Assembly (NCBI RefSeq): GCF_900162815.1
Contig: NZ_FUGD01000055.1
Span: 20,125-84,124, forward strand
Reading direction: 5' to 3'
Origin: Psychrobacter pasteurii
GTDB taxonomy: Bacteria > Pseudomonadota > Gammaproteobacteria > Pseudomonadales > Moraxellaceae
Length of the DNA: 64,000 bases
Shown piece after piece: positions 18,655 to 29,026 of this stretch. Below the pieces are notes generated by a model. That model worked only from the letters and a program-made list of their open reading frames with translations, did not search any database and had not been told where the DNA came from. The translations under genes were made by a program, and so were the position numbers. Every line of letters starts with the position of its first letter. Position 1 is the stretch's first letter.

Positions 18655-19785
18655 TTAACCACGCTCGCTAATTGCTGGTACTGATCTTGGCTCTTCGCCA
18701 GTGTACTCTGCGCTTGGGCGGATAATGCGGTTATCAGCACGTTGCTCAAATACGTGAGCGGCCCAGCCAGTTAAGCGAGAGCATACGAAGATTGGCGTGA
18801 ATAACTTAGTTGGAATACCCATAAAGTTATAAGTCGACGCATGGAAGAAGTCAGCATTACAGAACAGTTTCTTCTCGCGCCACATTACCTCTTCACAGCG
18901 TACTGATACTGGGTATAACACCTCATCACCCACATCAGCGGCTAGTTTTTCAGCCCACTGTTTAATAATGACGTTGCGAGGATCTGATTCGCTGTAAATT
19001 GCGTGACCAAAGCCCATAATTTTGTCTTTGTTGTCTAGCATGCGCAGTAAGCCTTGTTCAGCCGCATCTGGTGAGTCAAAGCTTTCGATTAACTCCATCG
19101 CTGCCTCATTCGCGCCGCCGTGTAATGGGCCACGTAACGAGCCGATAGCACCCGTGATACAAGAGAAGATGTCTGATAGAGTTGATGCACACACACGAGC
19201 AGTAAAGGTAGAGGCGTTGAACTCATGCTCAGCATATAAGATAAGTGAGACGTTCATCACATGCTCATGCAATTCGCTTGGTTTTTCACCTTTTAGTAGG
19301 TGTAAGAAGTGACCACCGATGGTTTCAGAATCAGTCACACAGTCAATTTTCACGCCTTCATGGCTAAAGCGGTACCAGTAGTTAATAATCGCTGGGAAAG
19401 CTGACAACATACGGTTGGTTTTGTCCAACTGCTGCTCGAAGCTGTCTTCTGGCTCTAAGTTACCTAGCATTGAACAACCGGTGCGTAGCACGTCCATTGG
19501 GTGCGCATCTTGTGGAATACGCTCTAAGACGTCTTTTAGAGGTTGTGGAAGGTCACGAAGCTGCTTTAGCGTTGCTTTGTAGTCATCAAGCTGGGCTTGG
19601 GTTGGTAGCTCACCGTATAACAATAAATAGGCGACTTCTTCAAAGATGCAGTTTTCGGCTAAGTCTTTTACATCATAACCGCGATAAGTTAGACCTGAGC
19701 CTGATTTACCTACCGTTGATAATGCGGTTTTACCTGCTACTTGACCACGTAAGCCTGCGCCTGATAATTGTTTACCTGCTGCCAT
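18655..19785 (-). CDS. prpC: 2-methylcitrate synthase PrpC, 376 aa
   Basis: A citrate-synthase-fold enzyme. The catalytic region GFGHAIYSESDPRN and the substrate histidine region GPLHGGANEAAM are intact. The frame is open to 19872, but the ATG at 19785 is chosen: AAAGGAC precedes it and the resulting 376 residues match the usual PrpC length, while the upstream 29 residues look like leader sequence. It condenses propionyl-CoA with oxaloacetate. It lies 120 bases downstream of prpB and 170 upstream of acnD. Confidence 0.95.
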   Translation of the reverse strand: MAAGKQLSGAGLRGQVAGKTALSTVGKSGSGLTYRGYDVKDLAENCIFEEVAYLLLYGELPTQAQLDDYKATLKQLRDLPQPLKDVLERIPQDAHPMDVLRTGCSMLGNLEPEDSFEQQLDKTNRMLSAFPAIINYWYRFSHEGVKIDCVTDSETIGGHFLHLLKGEKPSELHEHVMNVSLILYAEHEFNASTFTARVCASTLSDIFSCITGAIGSLRGPLHGGANEAAMELIESFDSPDAAEQGLLRMLDNKDKIMGFGHAIYSESDPRNVIIKQWAEKLAADVGDEVLYPVSVRCEEVMWREKKLFCNADFFHASTYNFMGIPTKLFTPIFVCSRLTGWAAHVFEQRADNRIIRPSAEYTGEEPRSVPAISERG

Positions 19786-19905
19786 AATAAAAGTCCTTTT
19801 TTTAGGTGATGGTATATTAAATGATTGAGTTTGCGCTTCATTGTTAAAATTAGCTTTTACAATGAAACGCAATTAGGGTCTTAGTTACTATTTATTTGTT
19901 TTGAA

Positions 19906-20799
19906 TTATTTCTTTTGAGCAAATAACTGATCTAACTTCTTCTCAAAATCGTGATAGTTTAAGAAGTCGTATAGCTCCATACGGGTTTGCATAGTATCAA
20001 CCACAGCTTCTTGAGTGCCGTCATCTAATAGATGCTGATAGACGTTTAACGCCGCTTTGTTCATCGCACGGAAGGCAGATAGTGGATATAACACCATGTC
20101 CACACCAACGTTGAATAACTGCTCAGTGGTGTATAGGTCAGTCTGACCAAACTCAGTCATGTTCGCTAATACTGGGATGTCTAACACATCAGTGAACTTA
20201 CGATACATCTCGATATCGGTTAGTGCTTCAGCGAAAATCATATCCGCGCCCGCTTCTTGGAAAGCCACAGCACGTTCAACAGCCGCCTCTAAGCCTTCAA
20301 CCGATAAAGCATCGGTACGTGCCATAACCACAAAGTCTGGATCAACTTTGGCGTCTAAAGCGGCTTTTAGACGGTCAACCATTTCAGAAGTTGAAACGAT
20401 TTCTTTGTTTGGACGGTGACCACAACGCTTTTGCGCTACTTGGTCTTCGATATGAACCGCAGCAACACCTGCTTTTTCCATCTTCTTGATGGTCTGTGAG
20501 ATGTTGAATGCACCGCCCCAACCGGTATCGATATCAACCAATAGTGGGGTATCAACTGCGTTAGTGATACGGCTGGCATCTTCTAATACGTTATCAAGGC
20601 TGGTCATACCTAAATCTGGTAGGCCGTATGATGCGTTCGCCACACCGCCGCCTGATAGGTAGATGGCTTTATGACCAACTTGGGTTGCCATCATGGCTGT
20701 ATAGGCATTGATAGTACCGACAATTTGTAGAGGTTGGTTGTTTGCTTTTTGTTCAGAGATGGCATCGCGGAAGCGTTTACCGGCAGAAATAGTTGTCAT
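19906..20799 (-). CDS. prpB: Methylisocitrate lyase PrpB, 297 aa
   Basis: A PEP-mutase/isocitrate-lyase fold protein. VDIDTGWGG and [16 protein letters not shown] carry the metal site and the catalytic Cys of the K-[KR]-C-G-H motif. Length is as usual for PrpB. A good ribosome site (AAGGAAAG) precedes the ATG. It cleaves 2-methylisocitrate to pyruvate and succinate and is the first gene of the prp run; a candidate LysR-type operator lies 147 bases upstream. Confidence 0.95.
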   Translation of the reverse strand: MTTISAGKRFRDAISEQKANNQPLQIVGTINAYTAMMATQVGHKAIYLSGGGVANASYGLPDLGMTSLDNVLEDASRITNAVDTPLLVDIDTGWGGAFNISQTIKKMEKAGVAAVHIEDQVAQKRCGHRPNKEIVSTSEMVDRLKAALDAKVDPDFVVMARTDALSVEGLEAAVERAVAFQEAGADMIFAEALTDIEMYRKFTDVLDIPVLANMTEFGQTDLYTTEQLFNVGVDMVLYPLSAFRAMNKAALNVYQHLLDDGTQEAVVDTMQTRMELYDFLNYHDFEKKLDQLFAQKK

Positions 20800-20945
20800 A
20801 ATCTTTCCTTAGATACAAGAAGGGGAGGAGTACAATAAGGCTTGTCTTTGACGATAGAGTACCGCTTATTTGGGCAATAAGGAAGAGGGGCTAGTAACTT
20901 AATAAGTAAGTTTAATTAAAATAACTATGTATTTTTGATTATAGT

Positions 20946-20960
20946 ATTCAATTTATGAAT
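20946..20960. promoter_or_regulatory. Candidate LysR-type operator upstream of prpB
   Basis: ATTCA-ATTTA-TGAAT is a perfect 5-5-5 dyad that contains the T-N11-A core typical of LysR-type sites. A further ATTCAT half-site lies about 15 bases away. It sits between prpB and the LysR gene at 21086. AT-rich dyads arise by chance, so this is a candidate only. Confidence 0.4.
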
Positions 20961-21085
20961 GGTTCTATTTAAAAATTCATGGTTTGCCGGTCAAGTTATT
21001 TATAAACTGTAAATTGAGAAGAATAATCAAAGATCAAAATACACATTTTGTTACAATTATATCTGTGAAATAGTGCAATAAAACC

Positions 21086-22042
21086 TTATTGCGCACGGCG
21101 ATAGGTAATTCCCCGTTCTTCATAAATCCCGTAAATCACTTCAAGTAAAGTGTCGAATGCAGGGTGGGTGGGGTTTTGTAAGGCACACAAATAAATAGGG
21201 GAGGTCGCATCTTCGTGAACCAGTTTGCGATAACTGATTTGTTCAGTACGTACAGACTTCAAGCTATCAGGCACCAAAGTTATGCCCTCGCCAGCTGCCA
21301 CAAGACCCAAGGCGATTTGAATATCACTTACCGAGGTGGTTTGATGCGGTAAAGCCGACTGCTTGGCAAATAGATGTAATAACGGCTCACCAATTAGAGC
21401 AGGGCTGTCATATTCTGAGTGCTGTGAGGCGGATATATGAGCCGCTGGTAAATGAGTTTGATGATACAAGATAATCCGGCTGTCTTGCAGCTGGGATAGG
21501 TGAATCTCTTGCTGCTCGGTTAAGGGATGAGCTTTTGGCAGTGCAGCCACATAACGCTCATGGCGCAATAACAGCTGCTTGATACTGGCGTCATCATGAG
21601 AAAAACGACCAAAACCCACATCAATCTCGCCTGCCTTTAACGCACCCACTTGTTTAAAAGAGCTAATGTCTTTTAAATGCACCGCTAAATTAGGAAGGCG
21701 CTGTTTGGTACGGGAAATAATGGTAGGCAATAGTCCATATAACACGGAAGGCACAAAGCCGATATTTAAAGTATCCGGTGGGTGGGCAATTTTTTGAGTT
21801 AAGCTGATACTGCTTTCAAGCTCTTTTAAAATAGAGTCTACCTTGTCATAAAAAAACAGCCCAGCTGCGGTTAATTGCAAAGGGCGATGGTAACGGTCAA
21901 TAAGCTCGACCCCAATATCATCTTCTAACTGCTTAATTAATCGGCTTAAAGTAGGCTGTGATAATTGGGTGACCAAGGCCGCCTCACTGAAGCTTTTTAG
22001 TTCGGCTACCGTATGAAAAGCAGTCAGTCTTTTTAATTGCAT
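21086..22042 (-). CDS. LysR-family regulator, possible prp activator, 318 aa
   Basis: The N-terminal 60 residues are a standard LysR winged helix-turn-helix (FHTVAELKSFSEAALV then QLSQPTLSRLIKQLEDDIG), followed by the two-lobed effector domain (TLNIGFVPSVLYG, around residues 90-300). It is just upstream of prpB on the same strand. Propionate genes are more often run by PrpR or a GntR-type protein, so a LysR regulator here is an inference from position. It starts 19 bases after the lipoprotein gene, and the two are probably co-transcribed. Confidence 0.85.
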   Translation of the reverse strand: MQLKRLTAFHTVAELKSFSEAALVTQLSQPTLSRLIKQLEDDIGVELIDRYHRPLQLTAAGLFFYDKVDSILKELESSISLTQKIAHPPDTLNIGFVPSVLYGLLPTIISRTKQRLPNLAVHLKDISSFKQVGALKAGEIDVGFGRFSHDDASIKQLLLRHERYVAALPKAHPLTEQQEIHLSQLQDSRIILYHQTHLPAAHISASQHSEYDSPALIGEPLLHLFAKQSALPHQTTSVSDIQIALGLVAAGEGITLVPDSLKSVRTEQISYRKLVHEDATSPIYLCALQNPTHPAFDTLLEVIYGIYEERGITYRRAQ

Positions 22043-22061
22043 TTATTCCTCGTTAGGACTT

Positions 22062-22814
22062 TTACTCAAATTCAATGACACGACCATCAGCTAACGTCAT
22101 CTGCCCATTGGTCACCACAATCTCAACATTTTGAGGGTTTTGGATGGCTTTCATGACATTGGTGTCTGAGATACTCACATCTGTAATTATTTTATTGGCA
22201 TTTCTGGGCGCAATCGGAGGCTCAAATTTGGTCAGCGGAATCACCACAGGTTTCGGTTTTTTGAAAGCCGGATAGCGTAAAAGTAGCGTTGCCTTAAAGC
22301 TATTAATAGCCACATCCCCTCTGTTAGCCAACACAAAAGACAGCTCGACATTGTTTAAGCTATCGGTAGCGCTAGTATGAGCCGGTAGTAAGGTCAATGT
22401 GAACTCATTTTGTTGTGCATTTTGACTGACTGGGCTTTTACGACCCGTTGGATTATTGGGGTGCAATGCCTCATATCGGCGTTGTTGATCTAACGCCTTA
22501 CCGATAGTTATTCGCGGCATAGCCCCTTTTTCATAGGCCTCACTCAAACGCATACGTATCATATAGCGGCTTAACAGCTGTCTGTCTTCTTCTGATAACT
22601 GCTCTAAGGTATCGCCTAACTTATCCTGCCATTTTTCAGCATCCGTGGGAATGGTTTGTAACATGGGGTTTTGGGGCTGAGGCTTACAGCCGGTCATCGC
22701 TAAGGGAGCCGCACTTAGCAAGAGCGCTAGCATTACGCCATAACGACGACAAGCACTGTGACTATGGGCTGATGAGGTAATTTTTGTGGTTTTTAACGAC
22801 CCGAAACCTTTCAT
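22062..22814 (-). CDS. Predicted lipoprotein, 250 aa
   Basis: The ATG at 22814 follows GGAGG by five bases and is preferred over a TTG four codons upstream. After a long basic N-terminus comes a hydrophobic segment (VMLALLLSAAPLAMTGC) whose Cys fits a lipobox. The second half (VELSFVLANRGDVAINSFKA) looks like a beta-rich domain and the C-terminus ends in NGQMTLADGRVIEFE. I do not know the family. It precedes the LysR gene by 19 bases. Confidence 0.7.
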   Translation of the reverse strand: MKGFGSLKTTKITSSAHSHSACRRYGVMLALLLSAAPLAMTGCKPQPQNPMLQTIPTDAEKWQDKLGDTLEQLSEEDRQLLSRYMIRMRLSEAYEKGAMPRITIGKALDQQRRYEALHPNNPTGRKSPVSQNAQQNEFTLTLLPAHTSATDSLNNVELSFVLANRGDVAINSFKATLLLRYPAFKKPKPVVIPLTKFEPPIAPRNANKIITDVSISDTNVMKAIQNPQNVEIVVTNGQMTLADGRVIEFE

Positions 22815-22931
22815 GTAAGCCTCCAAATTGCTTTATTATTCCCTAGAGCGAAATGAAAAAGGGTTATTAAGACTATATAACGTAACCAGTAGCTGATACA
22901 ACAGCAATTTTACAACGCTTGTTCTGTGAGT

Positions 22932-22968
22932 TAAAAAAATAGAGCTGCTTTGAATTCAAAGCAGCTCT
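22932..22968 (-). terminator. Terminator after the first-listed NRAMP-like gene
   Basis: A perfect 28-bp palindrome at 22941-22968 with GAATTC at its centre is followed on the minus strand by seven T. It ends transcription of the minus-strand gene at 23022. Confidence 0.85.
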
Positions 22969-23021
22969 AGATAATTCATCTTATGTTTAGTGGGTTATGA
23001 AAGACAATCCTTAACCGCAGA

Positions 23022-24287
23022 TTAATCAATCATCCCTAATAGCTGAGCCATAAATAATAGCGCAATACCGCCTAAGAAGATTAGACCGGCAATACTATAC
23101 AGCTTCATGCCTGAAGATAACTGCTGATGGTTTTTGGCAAGAGAGTAGTTTAACCAACCAAAGATGGGAGCAGATACGAAAGCTGTGATCATAGCAAATT
23201 TAAGCATAGCGCCTAACTGACCTGTGAAGAAGGTAATAATAATAAACCCGCCCCAAACACAGTATGTAGTCCAAGCTAGAATTTGCTTTTGCGAAACCTC
23301 TAGATCGCCTTTTACCAAACGCCAGCTTTCAGCGTTCACGCGGCCATAGCCATCAGCACAGGTAATAGTGGTTCCAAACATCACCATAAAGGCAATAAAG
23401 GCGACCAACAATCTTGCCCATTCACCAATGGTGGCTGTGTACATGTTAATCAGCTGATCGACATAAGCACCACCTTGGGTCTGAATTTCTACACCAGAGC
23501 CATACTGAACAAATACACCCAGGGCTAAGAATAACAAAGCCAAAACAGAGGTAGCAATAAAGCCGACATTAAAGTCAATTAAGCCTTGACGGTGCGTGGT
23601 CTGGTCGTTTTTAACCTTCGCAGAAATCCACATTGAGTTAATGGCAGAGAACTCAAGCGGTGCTGGCATCCAGCCCATTAATGCCACGATAAAGCCTAAG
23701 GTCGCCATATTCCAAGGTGAGGTGGCAACAAAGTCTGGTGAGATGGCAGTAGGCTTGCCAGAAGCAATCATAACGGCCGCTAAGGTCGCCACAGTCAATG
23801 CCACCATGATCCATTTGGTAACCCTATCGAGCATTTTATAATGCCCTAGGATAAGGAATAACCAAGAGACAACCATAACAATTAACGATAAGGTCGTGGT
23901 GGATAATCCAAGGCTTTCAGGTAGCATGAACCCTAGAATAACGGCAGCTAACAACGCCACTGCGCCGGTACTAATAACTGAGGCTGCAATGGACAATATA
24001 AAAAAGGCCCACAAATAAATTTTTGATTTTTTTGCATATCCAGCAACTAAAGATTCGCCCGTTTCATAGACATAATCAGTGCCAAACTTAAAGAAGGGAT
24101 ACTTAAAAAAGTTAGCCAAAATAATCATAATCGCTAACTGCCAGCCGTACATTGCCCCAGCCTGAGTCGATGAGATCAAATGCGAGCCACCGATAGCAGC
24201 TGTCGCTAATAAAATACCTGGGCCAAAGGCTTTCCAGTTAACACCACTGGGTGCTTTTTCAGCTACTCCACTGTTATTCATAAACAT
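23022..24287 (-). CDS. NRAMP-like membrane carrier, divergent, 421 aa
   Basis: Eleven or so hydrophobic segments in the APC/NRAMP arrangement. The first segment reads FGPGILLATAAIGGSHLIS; where true NRAMP proteins carry Asp-Pro-Gly-Asn, this one has no Asp or Asn. The sixth-segment region reads GWMPAPLEFSA, also altered from the usual Met-Pro-His. It is about three-quarters identical by eye to the neighbour at 24453. The fold assignment is sound, but manganese or iron transport should not be assumed. Confidence 0.8.
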   Translation of the reverse strand: MFMNNSGVAEKAPSGVNWKAFGPGILLATAAIGGSHLISSTQAGAMYGWQLAIMIILANFFKYPFFKFGTDYVYETGESLVAGYAKKSKIYLWAFFILSIAASVISTGAVALLAAVILGFMLPESLGLSTTTLSLIVMVVSWLFLILGHYKMLDRVTKWIMVALTVATLAAVMIASGKPTAISPDFVATSPWNMATLGFIVALMGWMPAPLEFSAINSMWISAKVKNDQTTHRQGLIDFNVGFIATSVLALLFLALGVFVQYGSGVEIQTQGGAYVDQLINMYTATIGEWARLLVAFIAFMVMFGTTITCADGYGRVNAESWRLVKGDLEVSQKQILAWTTYCVWGGFIIITFFTGQLGAMLKFAMITAFVSAPIFGWLNYSLAKNHQQLSSGMKLYSIAGLIFLGGIALLFMAQLLGMID

Positions 24288-24452
24288 GCGTCCTTAACAT
24301 ATATTTTTAATCCAAATAAGTCTTTAAGCCTTTAGCGTTTCAAACTTTCATCAGTTTTTTTATTATGCATCGCTAAAGGCAATAAAGTGAAAATTTAAGT
24401 CAGTATTTTCGGCTAATAGAATAGCCATTAATTTGCTATGTCTGCAACTAAA

Positions 24453-25706
24453 TTAACTTAGCAGACCCAATAGCTGGGCCATAAACAATAGCGCAACCGC
24501 ACCTAAGAATATCAGGCCCGAAATACTGTAAACCGTCATCGCTGTAGATAGCTTCTTGTGACTCTTAACCAGGGAGTAGTTTAACCAGCCGTATACTGGG
24601 GCTAAGACAAATGCCGAGATCATGGCAAATTGCAGCATCATGCCCAGCTGACCTTTGAAGAAGGTGATTAGAATAAACCCGCCCAATGCTGAAAAAGTAG
24701 TCCACCAAAAGATAGATTTTTGAGAGGCTTCATTAGGGTTGTTATTAATCAGACGCATGCCTTCAGCAATCGAACGACCATAACCGTCAGCACACGCAAT
24801 GATGGTGCCAAACATCACCATAAACGCCACAAAAGAGACCAAGTACTTAGACCAATCGCCAATGGTTGCGGTATACATGTTCATCAGCTGAGTAATGTAG
24901 GCACCACCTTGGGTCTGAATTTCAGTACCTGAGCCATACTGAACGAACACACCAAGGGCTAAAAACAGAATGGCCAAAATAGCACTTGAGATATAACCGG
25001 CATTAAAGTCGATCAAACCTTGTCTGTGCGTGGTGTGGTCCGTCTTCACTTTTTCTTTGGTCCACATAGACGTCATAGCAGCAAACTCAAGTGGTGCTGG
25101 CATCCAGCCCATTAGTGCGACAATGAAACCCAGTGAGGCCATATTCCAAGGTGATATTGCCACAAAGTCTGTCGCTATTTCAGTGGGGTTACGTGCTGCA
25201 ATAAATACTGCCAAAATGGTGCTGATAATAAGTGCGGCCATGATCCATTTGTTAAAACGGTCTAGCACCTTGTAATGCCCCATTACCAAGAATAACCAAG
25301 AGACACTCATAACAATAAACGACAACGTTGTCATAGATAGGCTTAAACTTTCTGGAAGCATAAAGCCTAAGATGACTGTAGCTAATAAGGCAACGGCACC
25401 AACGCTGATTAGTGCAGACGCTAATAACAAGATCGTATATAGCCAAAGATACACACGCGATTTTTTAGCATAACCGGCAATAAGAGATTCGCCCGTGTCA
25501 TACACATAATCGGTACTAAATCTAAAGAAGGGATATTTAAAGAAGTTGGCAAGAACAATCATAACGGCCAGCTGCCAACCATATATCGCACCCGCTTGGG
25601 TTGATGAAATAAGGTGAGAGCCGCCAACTGCGCCCGTTGCTAATAGGATACCTGGCCCAAAAATACGCCAGTTTAGCTTCCCGTGATTTGGAGATGCTGT
25701 GCTCAT
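24453..25706 (-). CDS. NRAMP-like membrane carrier, divergent paralogue, 417 aa
   Basis: A close paralogue of the 23022 protein along its whole length, with the same altered first segment (GPGILLATGAVGGSHLIS) and the same WMPAPLEF stretch. It is the upstream gene of the pair; 165 bases separate them. The duplication must be old enough to allow differences across the protein, especially in the loops. A promoter would lie in the gap to 26200. Confidence 0.8.
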   Translation of the reverse strand: MSTASPNHGKLNWRIFGPGILLATGAVGGSHLISSTQAGAIYGWQLAVMIVLANFFKYPFFRFSTDYVYDTGESLIAGYAKKSRVYLWLYTILLLASALISVGAVALLATVILGFMLPESLSLSMTTLSFIVMSVSWLFLVMGHYKVLDRFNKWIMAALIISTILAVFIAARNPTEIATDFVAISPWNMASLGFIVALMGWMPAPLEFAAMTSMWTKEKVKTDHTTHRQGLIDFNAGYISSAILAILFLALGVFVQYGSGTEIQTQGGAYITQLMNMYTATIGDWSKYLVSFVAFMVMFGTIIACADGYGRSIAEGMRLINNNPNEASQKSIFWWTTFSALGGFILITFFKGQLGMMLQFAMISAFVLAPVYGWLNYSLVKSHKKLSTAMTVYSISGLIFLGAVALLFMAQLLGLLS

Positions 25707-26199
25707 AAAGACCTCTAATGAGTAGTTGTAATGGGAGTTTGGCTGACCAGATATACAATAAAATTAAAAGATAGCTGTGCTGTCAGTTCATAAAAGCTGA
25801 ATATACTATCACGTATATTATTCAGACCAATCACAATTTGCTATGTGTCGACTGCCTTTTAGTTATGGGTGTTCAGCAAAAATCACACACTTGAATAGCC
25901 AAGCTAAAGGCTGTCTTAAGACACCGTACAGTCAAATAAAATCCATTTAAATGAAAAGCTTAACTTCCTTTTAAAACTGCCTGTGCATATGAGCATCAAT
26001 AGGCTTATATAACCCAGTCATCTGCAATAAAATAATACCATAACTAATAATTATCAATATGACTAGCACTGCATACTATTCGGAACTTTTACTTGGCTTG
26101 ATTAGTCAGTACGATGGAGCGAGTGCGCAACGGAAATTGCGCCTTAGTAAGGGCTTTAAAATCTAAAGCATAATAAATAATGAGAACAAGGAGCGTTAC
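25707..26199. other. 493-bp divergent intergenic region
   Basis: It lies between the NRAMP-like pair and the aldehyde dehydrogenase gene. I see no gene. It holds a short dyad GCGCAA-N6-TTGCGC at 26125-26142, about 60 bases before the ribosome site (AAGGAG) of the 26200 gene, which could be a regulator site. The rest is AT-rich. Confidence 0.4.
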
Positions 26200-27726
26200 A
26201 TGCTATACCAAACCCCGAATACCGAGAACAGCTTGGTAAAATTCCGCGAAAAATATGACAACTTTATTGGCGGAGAATGGGTTGCTCCCGTTGATGGTGA
26301 GTATTTCGAAAATACCAGTCCAGTTGATGGTAAAGTCATTTGCCAAGTCGCTCGCTCAAAAGCGGCTGATATCGAAAAAGCACTAGATGCTGCTCATGCT
26401 GCTAAAGATGCTTGGGGTAAAACCAGTGTCACTGAGCGCTCAAATATTTTGCTTAAAATGGCTGACAAGATGGAAGAGCATCTTGAGCAAATCGCTGTGG
26501 CCGAGTGTTATGAAAACGGTAAGCCCGTTCGCGAAACCTTAGCGGCAGATATTCCTTTAGCGGTTGATCATCTGCGTTATTTTGCTGGTGCGATTCGTGC
26601 ACAAGAGGGCGGAATTAGCCAAATTGATGACGATACCGTTGCTTATCACTTCCATGAGCCTCTAGGGGTGGTGGGTCAGATTATCCCTTGGAACTTCCCA
26701 CTACTAATGGCAATTTGGAAAATTGCCCCTGCGTTAGCTGCCGGTAACTGTATTGTATTAAAACCTGCTGAGCAGACGCCAGCGTCTATCTTATATATGC
26801 TAGAGACTATTGGTATTGCTGATCTTCTACCAAAAGGCGTACTAAATATTGTTAATGGTTTTGGTGTTGAGGCCGGCAAGCCACTAGCATCCAACCCACG
26901 TATCAGCAAAGTTGCGTTCACCGGTGAAACCACAACTGGTCGCCTGATTATGCAATACGCCAGTGAAAACATTATCCCAGTTACGCTAGAGCTTGGTGGT
27001 AAAAGCCCAAACATCTTCTTTGCCGATGTGATGGATGAAGATGATGATTTCTTAGATAAGGCAGTTGAAGGCCTTGTGATGTTTGCGCTTAACCAAGGTG
27101 AGGTATGTACTTGTCCATCACGTGCTTTAGTTCATGAGAGTATCTATGATGAGTTTATCAAGCGCTGTATTGAGCGTGTCAATGCCATTAAGCTTGGTAA
27201 TCCACTTGATACAGAAACTATGGTTGGGGCACAAGCCAGCTCAGATCAGCTAGAGAAAATCCTATCTTACTTAGATATTGGTAAAAAAGAAGGCGCGAAA
27301 GTACTGGTTGGTGGTGAGCAAGATCAGCGTGATGATGAGACCAAAGGCGGTTATTACGTGAAGCCGACCATTTTTGAGGGCACTAACGACATGCGTATTT
27401 TCCAAGAAGAGATTTTTGGACCGGTATTGTCAGTGACGACCTTCAAAGATGACGAAGAAGCAATGCAAATTGCTAACGATACACTTTATGGTCTAGGTGC
27501 TGGTATTTGGACACGTAATGTTCATAAAGCCTACCGCTTTGGCCGTGGTATTCAAGCCGGCCGCGTATGGACCAACTGCTACCACGTGTACCCAGCTCAC
27601 TCAGCATTCGGCGGCTATAAGCAATCCGGTATTGGCCGTGAAAACCATTTAATGATGCTAGATCATTATCAGCAAACCAAAAACATGCTGGTGTCGTATA
27701 GCACCAAAGCGATGGGCTTTTTCTAA
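26200..27726 (+). CDS. NAD-dependent aldehyde dehydrogenase (AldB/ExaC type), 508 aa
   Basis: A full-length [15 protein letters not shown] supplies the general-base Glu, [14 protein letters not shown] the catalytic Cys, and GIIPWNF-like and [10 protein letters not shown] motifs are present. The AldB/ExaC group oxidises acetaldehyde and similar short aldehydes; the N-terminal [18 protein letters not shown] stretch and the adjacent alcohol dehydrogenase and DUF779 genes support this. A hairpin at 27779 follows. The substrate range is inference. Confidence 0.9.
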   Translation: MLYQTPNTENSLVKFREKYDNFIGGEWVAPVDGEYFENTSPVDGKVICQVARSKAADIEKALDAAHAAKDAWGKTSVTERSNILLKMADKMEEHLEQIAVAECYENGKPVRETLAADIPLAVDHLRYFAGAIRAQEGGISQIDDDTVAYHFHEPLGVVGQIIPWNFPLLMAIWKIAPALAAGNCIVLKPAEQTPASILYMLETIGIADLLPKGVLNIVNGFGVEAGKPLASNPRISKVAFTGETTTGRLIMQYASENIIPVTLELGGKSPNIFFADVMDEDDDFLDKAVEGLVMFALNQGEVCTCPSRALVHESIYDEFIKRCIERVNAIKLGNPLDTETMVGAQASSDQLEKILSYLDIGKKEGAKVLVGGEQDQRDDETKGGYYVKPTIFEGTNDMRIFQEEIFGPVLSVTTFKDDEEAMQIANDTLYGLGAGIWTRNVHKAYRFGRGIQAGRVWTNCYHVYPAHSAFGGYKQSGIGRENHLMMLDHYQQTKNMLVSYSTKAMGFF

Positions 27727-27778
27727 ACTAGCTGTAAGTTCTAAAGTAAGTGGTAAGTACTAAGTAAGTGACAAACTG

Positions 27779-27800
27779 CTTTACAGATTAGTCTGTAAAG
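27779..27800 (+). terminator. Hairpin after the aldehyde dehydrogenase gene
   Basis: Perfect 9-bp arms CTTTACAGA and TCTGTAAAG enclose a TTAG loop. The downstream T run is weak, so it may act as an attenuating or RNA-protecting hairpin. Confidence 0.6.
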
Positions 27801-27855
27801 CACCTTTTAATACCAAGCGTGATTAATACGTTATGCATTTACAAGGAGAAGCAAT

Positions 27856-28884
27856 ATGTCTAATAAAATGAAAGCAGCTGTTTTACATGAGTTCAAACAG
27901 CCATTACAGATTGAAGAAGTTGATATCCCAACCGCGGGCCCTGGTCAGATTGTTGTAAAAATGGAAGCATCAGGCGTTTGTCATACCGATCTTCATGCAG
28001 TCGAAGGTGATTGGCCAGTTAAACCCAATCCGCCGTTTATTCCAGGTCACGAAGGGGTAGGTATTATTACCGAAGTAGGTGATAACGTTCATCATGTTAA
28101 AAAAGGCGACCGCGTTGGTGTGCCATGGCTGTACTCGGCTTGCGGGCATTGTACTCACTGTTTAGGTGGCTGGGAGACGCTTTGTGAAAAACAAGAAAAC
28201 TCTGGCTACTCAGTAAACGGTAGTTTTTCAGAGTATGTGCTAGCAGACGCCAACTACGTCGGTATTATCCCTGAAGGTGTCGACTCTGTTGAAATCGCTC
28301 CTGTGTTATGTGCCGGTGTCACCGTATATAAAGGTCTTAAGATGACGGATACCAAACCAGGCGATTGGGTGGTGATATCTGGTATTGGCGGACTGGGACA
28401 TATGGCAGTTCAATACGCGATTGCTATGGGGTTAAACGTTGCAGCGGTAGATATTGATGATGAGAAACTAGACTTCGCTAAACGACTGGGCGCAAAAGTG
28501 ACCGTTAATGCCAAAAACACCGACCCAGGTGAGTATCTACAACAAGAGATTGGCGGTGCACATGGTGCTTTAGTTACCGCAGTTTCTGCTAAAGCATTTG
28601 ATCAAGCGCAAGCTATGCTACGCCGCGGCGGTACATTGGTTTGTAATGGTCTGCCTACTGGCGATTTCCCAGTTTCTATTTTTGATACGGTTCTAAATGG
28701 TATTACCATTAGAGGCTCAATTGTAGGTACGCGTTTGGACTTACAAGAATCACTGGATATGGCAGCTGCAGGTAAGGTGAAAGCAACCGTAGCTGCTGAG
28801 CCGCTTGAAAATATTAACGATATTTTTGATCGTATGCGTGAGGGTAAGATCGAGGGTCGAATTGTTATTGATTACTCCAAGTAG
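27856..28884 (+). CDS. adhP: Zinc-dependent alcohol dehydrogenase, AdhP type, 342 aa
   Basis: A medium-chain dehydrogenase. [15 protein letters not shown] and PGHEGVG hold the catalytic zinc ligands; the four structural-zinc Cys are seen in [16 protein letters not shown]. The Rossmann motif [15 protein letters not shown] follows. The length and motifs fit the propanol-preferring AdhP group. It is preceded by AAGGAGAAG. Acting with the upstream aldehyde dehydrogenase it would convert primary alcohols to acids in two steps. Confidence 0.9.
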   Translation: MSNKMKAAVLHEFKQPLQIEEVDIPTAGPGQIVVKMEASGVCHTDLHAVEGDWPVKPNPPFIPGHEGVGIITEVGDNVHHVKKGDRVGVPWLYSACGHCTHCLGGWETLCEKQENSGYSVNGSFSEYVLADANYVGIIPEGVDSVEIAPVLCAGVTVYKGLKMTDTKPGDWVVISGIGGLGHMAVQYAIAMGLNVAAVDIDDEKLDFAKRLGAKVTVNAKNTDPGEYLQQEIGGAHGALVTAVSAKAFDQAQAMLRRGGTLVCNGLPTGDFPVSIFDTVLNGITIRGSIVGTRLDLQESLDMAAAGKVKATVAAEPLENINDIFDRMREGKIEGRIVIDYSK

Positions 28885-28905
28885 CGTTTAGCATTCATTA
28901 GAGGC

Positions 28906-28937
28906 ATGATTTATTAGCACTTATACTAATAAATCAT
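28906..28937 (+). terminator. Hairpin after adhP
   Basis: A perfect 12-bp stem (ATGATTTATTAG with its complement) and an 8-base loop lie about 20 bases after the adhP stop. There is no long T run, so termination strength is uncertain. Confidence 0.55.
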
Positions 28938-29026
28938 CACAACAATAGGCCGTATCGTTTTATCGCACTGTCATTCGTTGCATGCGTATAAAGCGATATG
29001 GCTTTTTTTATCAAAAGGATATTGAT

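Noticed and set aside
26125..26142. Sigma-54 promoter or activator site before the aldehyde dehydrogenase
   Set aside because: The GCGCAA/TTGCGC dyad is real, but no GG-N10-GC promoter element was found in the gap.
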